Assembly (NCBI GenBank): GCA_009929445.1
Contig: SAAL01000028.1
Span: forward strand, 1 to 38,472
Length of the DNA stretch: 38,472 bases
Source of the DNA: Bacteroidia bacterium
Lineage (GTDB): Bacteria; Bacteroidota; Bacteroidia; Bacteroidales; Paludibacteraceae
Reading direction: 5' to 3'
Under the pieces are notes generated by a model. It saw nothing but the letters and a program-made list of their open reading frames with translations, was not told the origin of the DNA and searched no databases. Position numbers and translations under genes: made by a program. How positions within the stretch are numbered: position 1 is the stretch's first letter; every line of letters begins with the position of its first letter. Shown here one piece after another: positions 1-8,707 of this stretch.

Positions 1-84
1 TTTTGCCAACTGCTTCGTGCGGTTTCACTTGCAGGGATTTAGATGTTAGCATATTTTTCAGGCAACACGCAGATATATATTTTA

Positions 85-110
85 AACAAGGGGCTGCAGC
101 CCCTTGTTTC
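85..110. terminator. Perfect GC-centred palindrome, likely terminator
   Basis: A 26-bp perfect palindrome (AAACAAGGGGCT followed by its complement, almost no loop) is followed by an AT-rich stretch. It could end transcripts from either side. No gene is visible between it and the window start, so what it terminates is unknown. Confidence 0.45.
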
Positions 111-236
111 GATAAATTTATCCGGAACAATACGACAGGATAGAGTACGTCATAGTATTTTCATACAGGATACGAATTACAAAATACCCGTGATTCTGAC
201 AAATCCCCGTAAGTAATTTGTGAACATTTATAATGA

Positions 237-395
237 AAAAGAGGATGTCTCGAAATAGGACATCCTCTTTCATTTTGCCATAATAATAAGCAATAAATGC
301 AGTATTTAGCAATATAACATTACAATATCTAACTTCGAAGCCGACTTTTGCTTTCAAAAAGAAAGCAAAAATTCATTTTGAGACAGCCTCTTTGT
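237..395. repeat. MITE-like element or IS remnant with imperfect terminal repeats
   Basis: The left end reads AAAAGAGGATGTCTCGAAAT. The right end, reverse-complemented, reads AAAGAGGCTGTCTCAAAAT. This gives an inverted repeat of about 18 bp with two mismatches, bounding roughly 158 bp. The left end itself folds into a 9-bp hairpin (241-249 with 259-267) followed by TTT, so it may also terminate transcription. No transposase is visible inside. The rest of 1-505 holds no gene I can support; a 79-codon minus-strand frame at 118-357 crosses this element and shows no family features. Confidence 0.4.
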
Positions 396-505
396 AAATT
401 AATCAGATGGTGACTCCCGCTTGACTTCCACTGCAATTTCCCGGAAGCCTTTCCTTTTTTTAAGTCGGGACGATTGCTCCGAGAGGAAGTAAGAGAGGGA
501 TACTT

Positions 506-3097
506 TTATGGTACTATCACCTTCCCAACACGGTTTCCGACTTTGACTATGAGTACTCCCGAAATTTGTACAGGCAGTATGTTTAACCCTTCTGAAGTTT
601 TTGAAATCAGCATTTTCTGACCGCTAAGGTTGAATACCTCTACATTTTCTCCTTCGCTGGAATAAAAACACAAAGCACGGTCATTCACCCATACGTGTAG
701 TCTGTCGGAATGTATTTTCTCTGTTCCGGTAGTGACCAGCGAGATTGGTCCTACTTCACCGGAAAGGGCTGATGTCTGCCATTCGTTTACTGCCCGCACG
801 GAATAATAGTATGATTTGGCAGATTCCAGGTTTGAAACCTGATAGGAAGTTTCGGTAGTACTGAATGGTGAATTCAATACCGGAATTTTTACTCCGCCCG
901 TACCCTGTGTAACCAAAACATTATCCAGTATGAAACGACCTTTTGAAGCCTTATTTCCTTCAAAACGGATTACCGTTGAGGCGTTTCCGCCGGTAAGGGG
1001 AAGCGTATAGGTTTTGAAGGTATAGGTAGAATTATCGAGGTCGGTAACAGTATGCACCTGCTGACCGTTGACGAATATCTTCAATGATTTATCATCTCCA
1101 CTCCAGGCCATAGCGTCAAACTGCAACGTGAAATTTCCACCATCGGCCGAAAGATTTAATGCTGGCGTAACCAAATATCCCAGATTGCTGGAACTTCCGA
1201 TTTTAGCACTTCCACCAGCCTGAAATACCTTGGTTCCTGTCCACCCGGTCATTTGGGTATAATCGTCTAATTTCGATGAAATATCTGTACCGTCGGGACT
1301 TCCATTAGGCTGTCCTTTTGTAAAATTCGTAAAATTCTCCGTCAAAATGGTCTGGATGCCTCCCCCTTCTGTTTTGGTGTACACATCCACCAGGTAGCTG
1401 TTTGCTCCTGTCACCGGATTCCAGGCAGCATTAAATCCTGTACCGTTTACCGTAATAGTGCTAGCATCCGTTGGAACAACGGGAATTCCGAGTGGCGTGA
1501 GGATTGAAAAAGTGATTTTTCCATTGTTTTCAGCAACTGCCCGAATTTCTTTATTAAACGGAGTACCCGCGCGGCTGATCAAATCAAAAGATGTAACACC
1601 TGAAGTGCCGGGAAACGGATCTCCGGCCAATGTAGCATCACTGGCAATTCCGTCTGCTTCCAGGATATCCACTCCCATGGCGTCCGGGTCATTGTTGGGT
1701 TCGTTGTAGTACCAGTCGGTCTCATTGTAAAAAATCCGGTAGAGGAGCATCCCGTGTCCGGGCAGGAACTTATCCCAGCCCTTGTTCTGCCGGTTTTCCA
1801 GCAGGAAAAACTCTGCCGGAGTAGGATCGTTGAAGTTCAGGTTGTGAGTTTCAGTGGATGAGATGAGGTATGCCTTGTTGCTGCTGAGCAGGGTATCCAG
1901 CGATACATTCACCGAATTGTTTTGCAACAGCTCGGGTGTAAGAAAACCGAGCTGAAACCGCTCGAAGGCGTTGTAAGCCGGCGGCGTACGTCCTTCGTTG
2001 AGGTAGGCACCGGCATCCATAATGTTCCAGTACGACAGGGTTTGATGCGTTGCTCCGTCGGTGGCATACATATCGGCCAGACCAAGTACATGACCGAATT
2101 CATGGGTAAACGTGCCGATTCCGGCCATATTACTTCCTGTTTTTCCCCGCAATTCGGAGGTACAGGCGTAGTCTTCCACCCGTTTCCCGTCGAAAGTGAC
2201 CGAAGCCACTGTTCCGCTGTAATTGGAATCGCCGCCGTAAATGGATGTAGGATAAACACCCCAGCGATGCGGCCATACGGTGTTTTCGCCACCCCATTCT
2301 GCTTCGTTGTATCCGGCATAGTACACAAAAACATTGTCCACCAGTCCGTCGCCGTCAGTATCGTAAATGGAGAAATCCACGCCGGCAGAGTCCGCCTTCG
2401 CGCAGGCATCCACAATCATCTGCACCGGATTAATGTCGTAATCATCTGCATCATTCTCCCCGTAATACTTGAAATTGTTATTCAGTTTATAAGGTCCTAC
2501 CACGTCAAATTGCGGGCTGAAAGTGCCCATGGAATTATCCCTGAAATAATCGCGGGCTGATCCGGTGCCGCCGTTGGCACTGTATCCCTGCTGGTTGAGC
2601 AGATCGGTAAATGCAGCCTGAGGATTGGGTGTTACAAAGTCTAAATCCTTGAATTTTACCAGAATGACCAGCGAACGGGGTGAGCCCTGACCGGGAAATC
2701 TGGCCGGAGCTGCCTTAACTGCGGCTGGCACAGCCCGTTTGGAGCGCATCTGTTTGTTGACTGCCGCCGGAATTGTGGCATGGCTCAAACCGGCAATAAG
2801 TTCACGCTCTGCGGTAGTACGGCGGGCAGCATCGGCGGCTTTCACTCCGGTGCTGATTAACCTGCCGGAAGACTCCATCCGGGCATAGTTGAAAACACCG
2901 CTGTTGTCTTTGGTTATTAAATACCCGTCTTCGGTAGTATGGTAACGGTGAAACTCATCCCCTTTCAGGATAACGGTAAGCGTAGTGCCGTCAGGCTGGG
3001 CGATGGTAACGGGATATGGATAAGCGGGCACCGCTTGTGTGTGAAATACACATAAAAAAAGCAATACAGGCAGAAAGACAGATTTGAAAATGTTCAT
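506..3097 (-). CDS. Secreted M6-family metalloprotease with T9SS sorting tail
   Basis: The protein has 863 aa. A signal peptide (MNIF..., hydrophobic to about residue 22) is followed by a propeptide-like region to about residue 130. The peptidase domain (about 140-540) carries the zinc motif HEFGHVLGLAD near residue 331, in the HExxHxxGxxD form of M6/immune-inhibitor-A-like peptidases. The DxDGDG stretch (DTDGDGLVD) upstream looks like a calcium loop. Next comes a fibronectin-III/jelly-roll section (about 550-780). The last 75 residues match the T9SS type A sorting domain (VEVFNLSGQK...VKVGNRVGKVIVP). It should cross the inner membrane by Sec and the outer membrane by T9SS, then degrade extracellular protein. 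The tail nearly repeats those of the next two genes. I am confident of the class; the substrate is unknown. Confidence 0.9.
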   Translation of the reverse strand: MNIFKSVFLPVLLFLCVFHTQAVPAYPYPVTIAQPDGTTLTVILKGDEFHRYHTTEDGYLITKDNSGVFNYARMESSGRLISTGVKAADAARRTTAERELIAGLSHATIPAAVNKQMRSKRAVPAAVKAAPARFPGQGSPRSLVILVKFKDLDFVTPNPQAAFTDLLNQQGYSANGGTGSARDYFRDNSMGTFSPQFDVVGPYKLNNNFKYYGENDADDYDINPVQMIVDACAKADSAGVDFSIYDTDGDGLVDNVFVYYAGYNEAEWGGENTVWPHRWGVYPTSIYGGDSNYSGTVASVTFDGKRVEDYACTSELRGKTGSNMAGIGTFTHEFGHVLGLADMYATDGATHQTLSYWNIMDAGAYLNEGRTPPAYNAFERFQLGFLTPELLQNNSVNVSLDTLLSSNKAYLISSTETHNLNFNDPTPAEFFLLENRQNKGWDKFLPGHGMLLYRIFYNETDWYYNEPNNDPDAMGVDILEADGIASDATLAGDPFPGTSGVTSFDLISRAGTPFNKEIRAVAENNGKITFSILTPLGIPVVPTDASTITVNGTGFNAAWNPVTGANSYLVDVYTKTEGGGIQTILTENFTNFTKGQPNGSPDGTDISSKLDDYTQMTGWTGTKVFQAGGSAKIGSSSNLGYLVTPALNLSADGGNFTLQFDAMAWSGDDKSLKIFVNGQQVHTVTDLDNSTYTFKTYTLPLTGGNASTVIRFEGNKASKGRFILDNVLVTQGTGGVKIPVLNSPFSTTETSYQVSNLESAKSYYYSVRAVNEWQTSALSGEVGPISLVTTGTEKIHSDRLHVWVNDRALCFYSSEGENVEVFNLSGQKMLISKTSEGLNILPVQISGVLIVKVGNRVGKVIVP

Positions 3098-3112
3098 AAG
3101 AATGTGAATGCT

Positions 3113-3150
3113 AAAAAGAGCGTTATAGATTTTTTCTATAACACTCTTTT
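3113..3150 (-). terminator. Terminator hairpin below the lamin-tail gene
   Basis: The sequence AAAAGAG-C-GTTATAG, a T-rich loop, CTATAAC-A-CTCTTTT forms a stem of about 15 bp with one mismatch. It lies in the 86-bp gap between the stop of the gene at 3184-4830 and the start of the metalloprotease gene. It carries flanking A and T runs, so it would work for the minus-strand transcript. Confidence 0.65.
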
Positions 3151-3183
3151 AATTATTATGTTATTTTAATATACAAATATTTA

Positions 3184-4830
3184 CTACAAAATCACCTTGC
3201 CCACGCGGTTTCCCACTTTTACGATGGCCACACCTTTCAGACTAACCTGAACCTGATTTTGCCCTTCGGTGGCTGCAGCGTTGTAAAGGCGCTGACCCAG
3301 TGTGTTGTACACTTCTACCATTTCGCCGGCTGCGGCATTGAAGTTGATTTTACCGGCAGCAGTCCATACACTCAGGTCCTGCATACGGGTTTTGGAAACA
3401 CCAGTAGAGATATCAGCCAAACTGCGTGGTACCAATTGTATGGTTGTTCCGTAAACGAGTACAACTCCCACAATAGTCTGTGGGGCAGTTGGGATAGTTG
3501 CTCCGATATAATCCCGATCAGCATACTGTGTACGCAGTACCGGATTAGTTCCTCCGTTGAGGTTGTAGCTTTTTGATGCCACAAATAATCCTGTTCCACC
3601 ATCAATATCGCTTATTGTTAATCCGGACACTTTTACCAGTTTTGCCTGATGATCACTTGTTATATCGCCCAGATTAACCGATAGCGGGGTGATTGTTTTA
3701 CCGGTAGAAGTAGCAGCTCCCGGGTCACCGATTGGAGTGAACTGAAGCATATTTTGAAAAAGTGCTAAGGTTCCGGTTATGCCTGTAATTCCATCACCCA
3801 AATTGTAGTTAGTAGTGATTTTTCCTGAAGCATCATCGATAACTATGGCTCCGGTAGCATCCTGAATATATTTGGCGTTACGTGTTGCCGATTTGAGCGT
3901 CAGTACCGCTTCACCGGTGAGTTTATACACTTCGGTTGAAGGTAAAGTAATTGCTCTTAAAGCAGCAATATTCGCTACCGTATTAGCAGTTACAAGTGTA
4001 TAGGTGGCAACAGCCACTGAACTTGGATTTTTACCGGTTTCGTATGCAATAGCCTTTACCATAGTAGTGGCACTTACATTAAAAGGTGCTGTATAGGCAG
4101 TGCTGGCATTAGTAGGTTCAGAACCATTGGTAGTGTAATAAATTGAAGCGCCTGCAGCTGCAGTGATCGTAACGGTTATTGGTGCGTAAATATTGCCAGA
4201 AGCTGGAGTGATTGAAGGTGCAGTAGCTGCAGAAGCGCTATATGAACTGTTTCGAGGATTTGGTGTTCCTGTAAAGAAATCTGCACTATTATTATTCGTA
4301 TCAGTTGCGCCATTTCCAGCACGAATAGCAGCTGTAGTATTTGTCAATGCGGCTACGGCTCCTGAGCCTTCATATTGATTTGCAGTTCCAAATCCAACAA
4401 AATCTATAACAGTAGCATCAGCTGGACCTGTAACCGCTGTTGTACTATTTGCCAAAGCAACCTTTCCGTTTGTTCCTGAGATATTTAGAGCGTTTGTAGG
4501 AATATGATCAGGCGTCGGTAACGCTGTAGTACCCGCTGAACCTTTTCCTTCCTGAACAAGAAAATATTTTCCGGGCTGAATAATTGTACCAGATGCAAAT
4601 CCATGTATGTTCGTAAAACCAGGTGTACCAGTTGCTGATGCATACTGTAAAGACCAGTCACTTATATCTACAGCTGCAGTACCTCTGTTGTACAATTCGA
4701 TAAAGTCATGTGTAAGAGTGGCACCGGTGTTTCCACCTCCACCGTAAACCTGACTAATAACAACCTGCGCCTTAATACCAAACGTAGACAGTAAAATGGC
4801 GAAAGCAAATAAAAAAGTAAATTTCCTCAT
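3184..4830 (-). CDS. Lamin-tail / chitobiase-C-domain T9SS secreted protein
   Basis: The protein has 548 aa. A signal peptide (MRKFTFLFAFAILLSTFGIKAQ) is followed by a lamin-tail-like domain (about 22-195; VVISQVYGGGGNTG and FIELYNRG are typical). A chitobiase/beta-hexosaminidase C-terminal-type domain follows (about 205-280; IYYTTNGSEPT). A third region, about 283-470 (YIQDATGAIVIDDASG), resembles the OB-fold modules common in Bacteroidetes secreted proteins. The end is a T9SS type A sorting tail (VEVYNTLGQRLYN...VKVGNRVGKVIL). No catalytic motif is visible. A surface adhesin or a binding partner for a nuclease or phosphatase is plausible but unproven. The TACCTTTG box at 4883-4890 is the likely promoter. 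Confidence 0.85.
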   Translation of the reverse strand: MRKFTFLFAFAILLSTFGIKAQVVISQVYGGGGNTGATLTHDFIELYNRGTAAVDISDWSLQYASATGTPGFTNIHGFASGTIIQPGKYFLVQEGKGSAGTTALPTPDHIPTNALNISGTNGKVALANSTTAVTGPADATVIDFVGFGTANQYEGSGAVAALTNTTAAIRAGNGATDTNNNSADFFTGTPNPRNSSYSASAATAPSITPASGNIYAPITVTITAAAGASIYYTTNGSEPTNASTAYTAPFNVSATTMVKAIAYETGKNPSSVAVATYTLVTANTVANIAALRAITLPSTEVYKLTGEAVLTLKSATRNAKYIQDATGAIVIDDASGKITTNYNLGDGITGITGTLALFQNMLQFTPIGDPGAATSTGKTITPLSVNLGDITSDHQAKLVKVSGLTISDIDGGTGLFVASKSYNLNGGTNPVLRTQYADRDYIGATIPTAPQTIVGVVLVYGTTIQLVPRSLADISTGVSKTRMQDLSVWTAAGKINFNAAAGEMVEVYNTLGQRLYNAAATEGQNQVQVSLKGVAIVKVGNRVGKVIL

Positions 4831-4882
4831 AAGTGTATAATTTTTAATTGTTTGTAAATTGTTATGAATGAGATTGAAAAGT

Positions 4883-4890
4883 CAAAGGTA
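4883..4890 (-). promoter_or_regulatory. -7 box of the lamin-tail gene
   Basis: On the minus strand this reads TACCTTTG, fitting the Bacteroidetes TAnnTTTG element, about 52 bp before the start codon. I see no clear -33 TTG at the expected distance, so support is partial. Confidence 0.45.
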
Positions 4891-4933
4891 TAACATTTTT
4901 CTGAATTAGTAAAAAGTACAAGGGTTAAAAATT

Positions 4934-5070
4934 AAAGTAACTGCTAACTTCAAGTTAGCTGTTACTTTTAAAAAAAACTCTGCCGGCGTATTTTCAATGC
5001 CAGCAGAGTTTGTTAGAATATTTAACAGCTAACCTGAAGTTAGCTGTTAATTAAAAGTTAGCTGTTAATT
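4934..5070. repeat. Left copy of a compound hairpin-repeat module
   Basis: The order is: a 35-bp near-perfect hairpin (4934-4968, core GCTAACTTCAAGTTAGC); a GC hairpin (4976-5011, AACTCTGCCGGC ... GCCAGCAGAGTT); a second GTTAGC hairpin (about 5022-5050); and a partial third unit up to 5070. The same order occurs at 6891-7062 on the other side of the gene at 5073-6785. The GC hairpin followed by T-rich sequence probably also terminates transcription of that minus-strand gene. Confidence 0.7.
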
Positions 5071-5072
5071 AC

Positions 5073-6785
5073 TTACAAGATCACTTTCGATACGCGGTTG
5101 CTGACTTTTACCACCAGTACACCTGCAGCGTTTACCGGCACTTCGTTCAGTCCGTCCACAGCCGTGGTGCTCACCAGTTTCTGACCGATAGTATTGTAAA
5201 TTTCCACGCTTTCGCCGGCAGCAGCCTCAAAGAGCACTTTACCCCTGTATGCACGTGCCTGAGCATCAATACGGGTAGAGGTGAGACCGGTGGGAGTTAG
5301 CGCCACAACTATTTCGTTTGAAACAGGTGAAGTTACATTGGTGTTTTTAGCAACTACGGTATAGTAATACGTATAGGCATTGCTCAATCCGGTAACTGCC
5401 TGGCTCGTTCCCGTAATTCCGGTAAATGGAGAGTTGGTGATGGGGGTAATAGCATAATCGCTGCTATACACTGTAAAATCATCAAAAGCTAAATTACCGG
5501 CACCTTTAGTGTATGTAAATCTAAACTGATTATAATTAGCTATATTTGAGTATTCTTTCACAACTCCTGAAGTTGAGAGCGGATTTATATTATCAATTGA
5601 AGTCCAGGTTGTTCCATTTGCTGTTCCTTCAACAAGCAATGCACTTGTAGCGTCAGTTGAAGCTCCTCTATACCAAAAACTTATTTTTGAAGGAATTGAA
5701 TTATATACTGGAGTTACAATCATATCATTTGATGTATCAAATTTCACAGAAGGAGCTGTCAGGCCATAATATCCGGTTGATGATGAAGTATAACTAGAAA
5801 TTCCTGTAAATTGCCAATCTGTTGGAGCTGTTGGAGCCGCATCAAATGGTTCGCCTGTAGCTGTTCCGGCTTTTGTGTAAACGTTCAATTCATATTCTGT
5901 TGCATTTGTGACAGCCTCCCAAGTAGCAGTAAAACCAGTTTGCGATTTTTCTGTAACCTCATTAGCTACGGGTGCTGCCAATGGTTCAAAGTTGGAAGTT
6001 CCGTTTAAGGTATAAACCACATCAGTTACACCTGCACTGCTTAAAGTCAATGTAGCAGTGTGAGAACCGGTTTCTGTTGGTTGATATGTGACAATAACAT
6101 CTGTAGCTGATACAGTTCCACCAGTTTGAGTTAATGAAGTTGGGATAACACTAAATTGTGTTGAATTTGTACCACCTAAAACTATCTGTATATCTGCTGT
6201 CAAATTTGCTCCACTAACAGACAATGTCTTACTTGAAGTTTTACCAACATAAGCAAAAAATGAAGTTAAAGTAGTCGGAGTGGCAGTGATAGAAGGACTT
6301 GTTGTATTACCTGAAAAGGTAATATCATCAATTCCGACTCCAATAGAAGCATTTGTTCCTTTTACATAGAATTTTACTTTAACCTGAGTGCCACTATATG
6401 AACTTAAATTAAATGCTTCAACTGCTGTTAAAGTTGATGAGGCTGGAGTTCTGGAGCCTAAATCTGTCCAATTTAATCCGTTATCAATTGATATTGCTAC
6501 AAATAATTCATTTTCAGTTGCGTTTGTTCCCCCAAAAGTTCTTGCTTTGAAGTTTAATGTTTCATCAGTATAATTATCAAAATTCATTGTAGGAGTTATC
6601 GTTACAGAAGTTGCTTTGAGCAATTGAATGTATGTTGTTCCTGCCACATCAGTATCAGACCAGGTTGTAAATCCGGAAACATCCGTTCTGACAGGAATAA
6701 TATTTGCCTGTCCCATCACACCCATACTTCCCGCCAGCATAACCACAGCCAGAAGCATCATTTTCAAAAAAGTAAATTTTCGCAT
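5073..6785 (-). CDS. Jelly-roll / fibronectin-like T9SS secreted protein
   Basis: The protein has 570 aa. A signal peptide (MRKFTFLKMMLLAVVMLAGSMGVMG) is followed by a jelly-roll/choice-of-anchor-like region (to about 155, ending GVGIDDITF), a beta-sandwich section (about 160-265), and a fibronectin-III repeat split by a second jelly-roll (about 270-490; NEVTEKSQTGFTATWEAV ... LAFDDFTVYS). The last 75 residues form a T9SS type A tail (VEIYNTIGQKLVS...VKVSNRVSKVIL). No catalytic motif is visible, so this is probably an adhesin or structural surface protein. Its start is shared in style (MRKFTFL) with the gene at 3184-4830, suggesting paralogy. The gene lies exactly between two copies of a repeat module, which may let it be lost or exchanged by recombination. 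Confidence 0.85.
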   Translation of the reverse strand: MRKFTFLKMMLLAVVMLAGSMGVMGQANIIPVRTDVSGFTTWSDTDVAGTTYIQLLKATSVTITPTMNFDNYTDETLNFKARTFGGTNATENELFVAISIDNGLNWTDLGSRTPASSTLTAVEAFNLSSYSGTQVKVKFYVKGTNASIGVGIDDITFSGNTTSPSITATPTTLTSFFAYVGKTSSKTLSVSGANLTADIQIVLGGTNSTQFSVIPTSLTQTGGTVSATDVIVTYQPTETGSHTATLTLSSAGVTDVVYTLNGTSNFEPLAAPVANEVTEKSQTGFTATWEAVTNATEYELNVYTKAGTATGEPFDAAPTAPTDWQFTGISSYTSSSTGYYGLTAPSVKFDTSNDMIVTPVYNSIPSKISFWYRGASTDATSALLVEGTANGTTWTSIDNINPLSTSGVVKEYSNIANYNQFRFTYTKGAGNLAFDDFTVYSSDYAITPITNSPFTGITGTSQAVTGLSNAYTYYYTVVAKNTNVTSPVSNEIVVALTPTGLTSTRIDAQARAYRGKVLFEAAAGESVEIYNTIGQKLVSTTAVDGLNEVPVNAAGVLVVKVSNRVSKVIL

Positions 6786-6846
6786 AATTTGTAATTTTAA
6801 TTGTTATTATTATTGTTTATTAATTGTTTCCAAAGAATCGTAGGAA

Positions 6847-6877
6847 CAAAGTTAAGTCAAATTCCGAAGAAAAACAA
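6847..6877 (-). promoter_or_regulatory. Bacteroidetes promoter of the 5073-6785 gene
   Basis: On the minus strand TTG (6875-6877) is followed by 20 bp and then TAACTTTG (6847-6854). This matches the Bacteroidetes -33/-7 promoter pattern well. The start codon is about 60 bp downstream. Confidence 0.7.
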
Positions 6878-6890
6878 CGAAATACTGTTT

Positions 6891-7062
6891 AAGTAACAGC
6901 TAACTTGAAGTTAGCTGTTACTTAAAATAGCTGTTGCATTTTTTAAAAAACTCTGCCGGCGTATTTTCAACGCCGGAAGTAATAATTAACTGCTAACTCG
7001 AAGTTAGCAGTTAATTATTCTTGAAGTTAGCAGTTAATTATTACTGAAGTTAGTTGTTACTT
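6891..7062. repeat. Right copy of the compound hairpin-repeat module
   Basis: A perfect 33-bp hairpin (6891-6923, AAGTAACAGCTAACTT, one base, then its complement) is followed by a partial unit, then CTCTGCCGGCGTATTTTCAA with CGCCGG (about 6951-6977). A second perfect hairpin follows (6984-7016), then two half-units (7020-7038, 7041-7062). It parallels the module at 4934-5070. The rest of the 461-bp gap (6786-7246) holds the two divergent promoters and no gene. Confidence 0.7.
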
Positions 7063-7132
7063 TAACAACCGTAAAGCTGAATTGTTTTGAAAATATTCGT
7101 TTCATACAATCCGTTATTATTCAAAGTATTTG

Positions 7133-7140
7133 TATATTTG
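7133..7140 (+). promoter_or_regulatory. -7 box of the decarboxylase gene
   Basis: TATATTTG followed by CACCC fits the TAnnTTTG element. A matching -33 TTG at 19-21 bp is not evident. It is about 107 bp before the start codon, so a longish 5' leader is implied. Confidence 0.5.
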
Positions 7141-7246
7141 CACCCTGTTTGCACAAAAAAAATCAAATCCGCATTATTTACTTTGATTTTTTTCAGCGCA
7201 TCCGGATTATTTACATGGATTATTCATCTTTATTTAAAGCAAAGAA

Positions 7247-8638
7247 ATGAAAAATAAGTATTACGATCTGATCGAACAAACCTTCGAATTCCCGAACGAT
7301 GAATTCACGGTGGAAGACAACGAACTTTACTGGCACGGCATCCCGTTGATGGACATTATCAAGCAGTACGGGACTCCGCTGCGGATATCGTACCTGCCCC
7401 GCATTACGGAAGCTATTCAGAAGGCACGGCGTATGTTCAACGTGGCGATGGCCAAGGTTGACTACGAGGGCACGTACCACTACTGCTACTGCACAAAGAG
7501 TTCTCACTTCTCATTCGTAATGGAAGAGGTGCTCAAAAACGGCGCCCACATCGAAACTTCGTCGGCATTCGACATCAACATCATCGAAACACTCTACGAA
7601 CAGGAGCTGCTCACCCCGCAGACCTTCGTGCTGTGTAACGGATTCAAACGCCCGATGTATGTGGAGAACATCCAGAACCTGATCAAACGGGGATTCACCA
7701 ACGTGATTCCGATACTCGACAACATTTTCGAACTCGATCTGCTGATGAATGATTTTGAGGAAAAATTCAAGGTGGGTATCCGCATTGCTTCGGAAGAAGA
7801 GCCGAAATTTGACTTTTACACCTCGCGGCTTGGTATTCGCTACAACGATATCATCCCTTATTACGAAGAAAAGATAGCTACCAACGAACAGGTGGAACTG
7901 AAGATGCTTCATTTCTTCATCAACACCGGAGTAAAAGACACGCTTTACTACTGGAACGAACTCAGTAAAGCAGTCAATCTCTACTGCGAACTGAAGAAAG
8001 TTTGTCCTACACTGGACAGCCTGGACATCGGCGGAGGATTCCCGATACAAACCCACATGGATTTCACGTTCGATTACGAGTACATGGCCGAAGAAATTGT
8101 GAATCAGATAAAGCTCATCTGCAACCAAAACGGAGTACCCGAACCGCACATTTTTACCGAATTCGGCTCATTTACCGTAGGTGAAAGCGGTGCCATGCTC
8201 TACTCCATCGTGAACCAGAAAAAGCAGAACGACCGCGAACTCTGGAATATGATCGACAGCTCGTTTATGACCACCCTGCCGGATACCTGGTCTATCAACC
8301 AGCGGTATGTGTTTCTGGCCATCAACAACTGGGATTCGGAATACGAGCGGGTGAACCTGGGCGGGCTCACGTGCGACAGCGAAGACTTCTACAACGCCGA
8401 GGTGCACTCCAATGCAGTGTTTCTGCCCAAAATGCAGTTGGGACGCGAGCAATACATCGGTTTCTTCCACATGGGGGCTTACCAGGAGTCGCTGAGCGGC
8501 TTCGGCGGGATACAGCACTGCCTTATTCCGGCTCCGAAAATGGTCATTATCGACAAGGACGAAGACGGCGAATACTTTACCAAACTCTTTGCCAAGGAGC
8601 AAAGCTATAAATCCATGCTGAAGATACTGGGATATTAA
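7247..8638 (+). CDS. speA: PLP-dependent fold-III decarboxylase, probably arginine decarboxylase
   Basis: The protein has 463 aa with no signal peptide, so it is cytoplasmic. It fits the alanine-racemase-fold (fold III) basic amino-acid decarboxylases. Near residue 85 is YCTKSSH, where the lysine should bind PLP. LDIGGGFP near residue 261 is the phosphate-binding glycine loop. LTCDSEDFY near residue 375 matches the CDSxD motif that supplies the catalytic cysteine and substrate-binding aspartate. The likely reaction is arginine to agmatine for polyamine synthesis. It is shorter than the classical SpeA of about 630-660 aa but matches my recollection of a compact Bacteroidetes form. Carboxynorspermidine or diaminopimelate decarboxylase is the alternative. 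It stands alone with its own promoter and terminator. Class is secure; substrate is moderately sure. Confidence 0.8.
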   Translation: MKNKYYDLIEQTFEFPNDEFTVEDNELYWHGIPLMDIIKQYGTPLRISYLPRITEAIQKARRMFNVAMAKVDYEGTYHYCYCTKSSHFSFVMEEVLKNGAHIETSSAFDINIIETLYEQELLTPQTFVLCNGFKRPMYVENIQNLIKRGFTNVIPILDNIFELDLLMNDFEEKFKVGIRIASEEEPKFDFYTSRLGIRYNDIIPYYEEKIATNEQVELKMLHFFINTGVKDTLYYWNELSKAVNLYCELKKVCPTLDSLDIGGGFPIQTHMDFTFDYEYMAEEIVNQIKLICNQNGVPEPHIFTEFGSFTVGESGAMLYSIVNQKKQNDRELWNMIDSSFMTTLPDTWSINQRYVFLAINNWDSEYERVNLGGLTCDSEDFYNAEVHSNAVFLPKMQLGREQYIGFFHMGAYQESLSGFGGIQHCLIPAPKMVIIDKDEDGEYFTKLFAKEQSYKSMLKILGY

Positions 8639-8664
8639 CGGCGTAACGTGATGGGAAGAAAAAG

Positions 8665-8698
8665 AAAAGTCCGCAGGTTTTAGTACCTGCGGACTTTT
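8665..8698 (+). terminator. Terminator of the decarboxylase gene
   Basis: AAAAGTCCGCAGGT, a 6-nt loop, then ACCTGCGGACTTTT forms a perfect 14-bp stem followed by T-rich sequence, 27 bp after the stop codon. It is symmetrical and lies between convergent genes, so it probably serves both strands. Confidence 0.85.
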
Positions 8699-8707
8699 TA
8701 TTTATTT

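Noticed and set aside
118-357. 79-codon minus-strand open frame
   Set aside because: It runs across a MITE-like element and a hairpin, has no recognisable domain and no promoter; probably chance.
1922-2560. 212-codon plus-strand frame inside the metalloprotease gene
   Set aside because: Antisense shadow of the peptidase domain, which has a clear zinc motif in the other frame.
7511-8149. Long open frames antisense to the decarboxylase gene
   Set aside because: They mirror codon bias of a well-supported gene on the other strand; composition is atypical (His/Val/Phe-rich) and no family features are seen.
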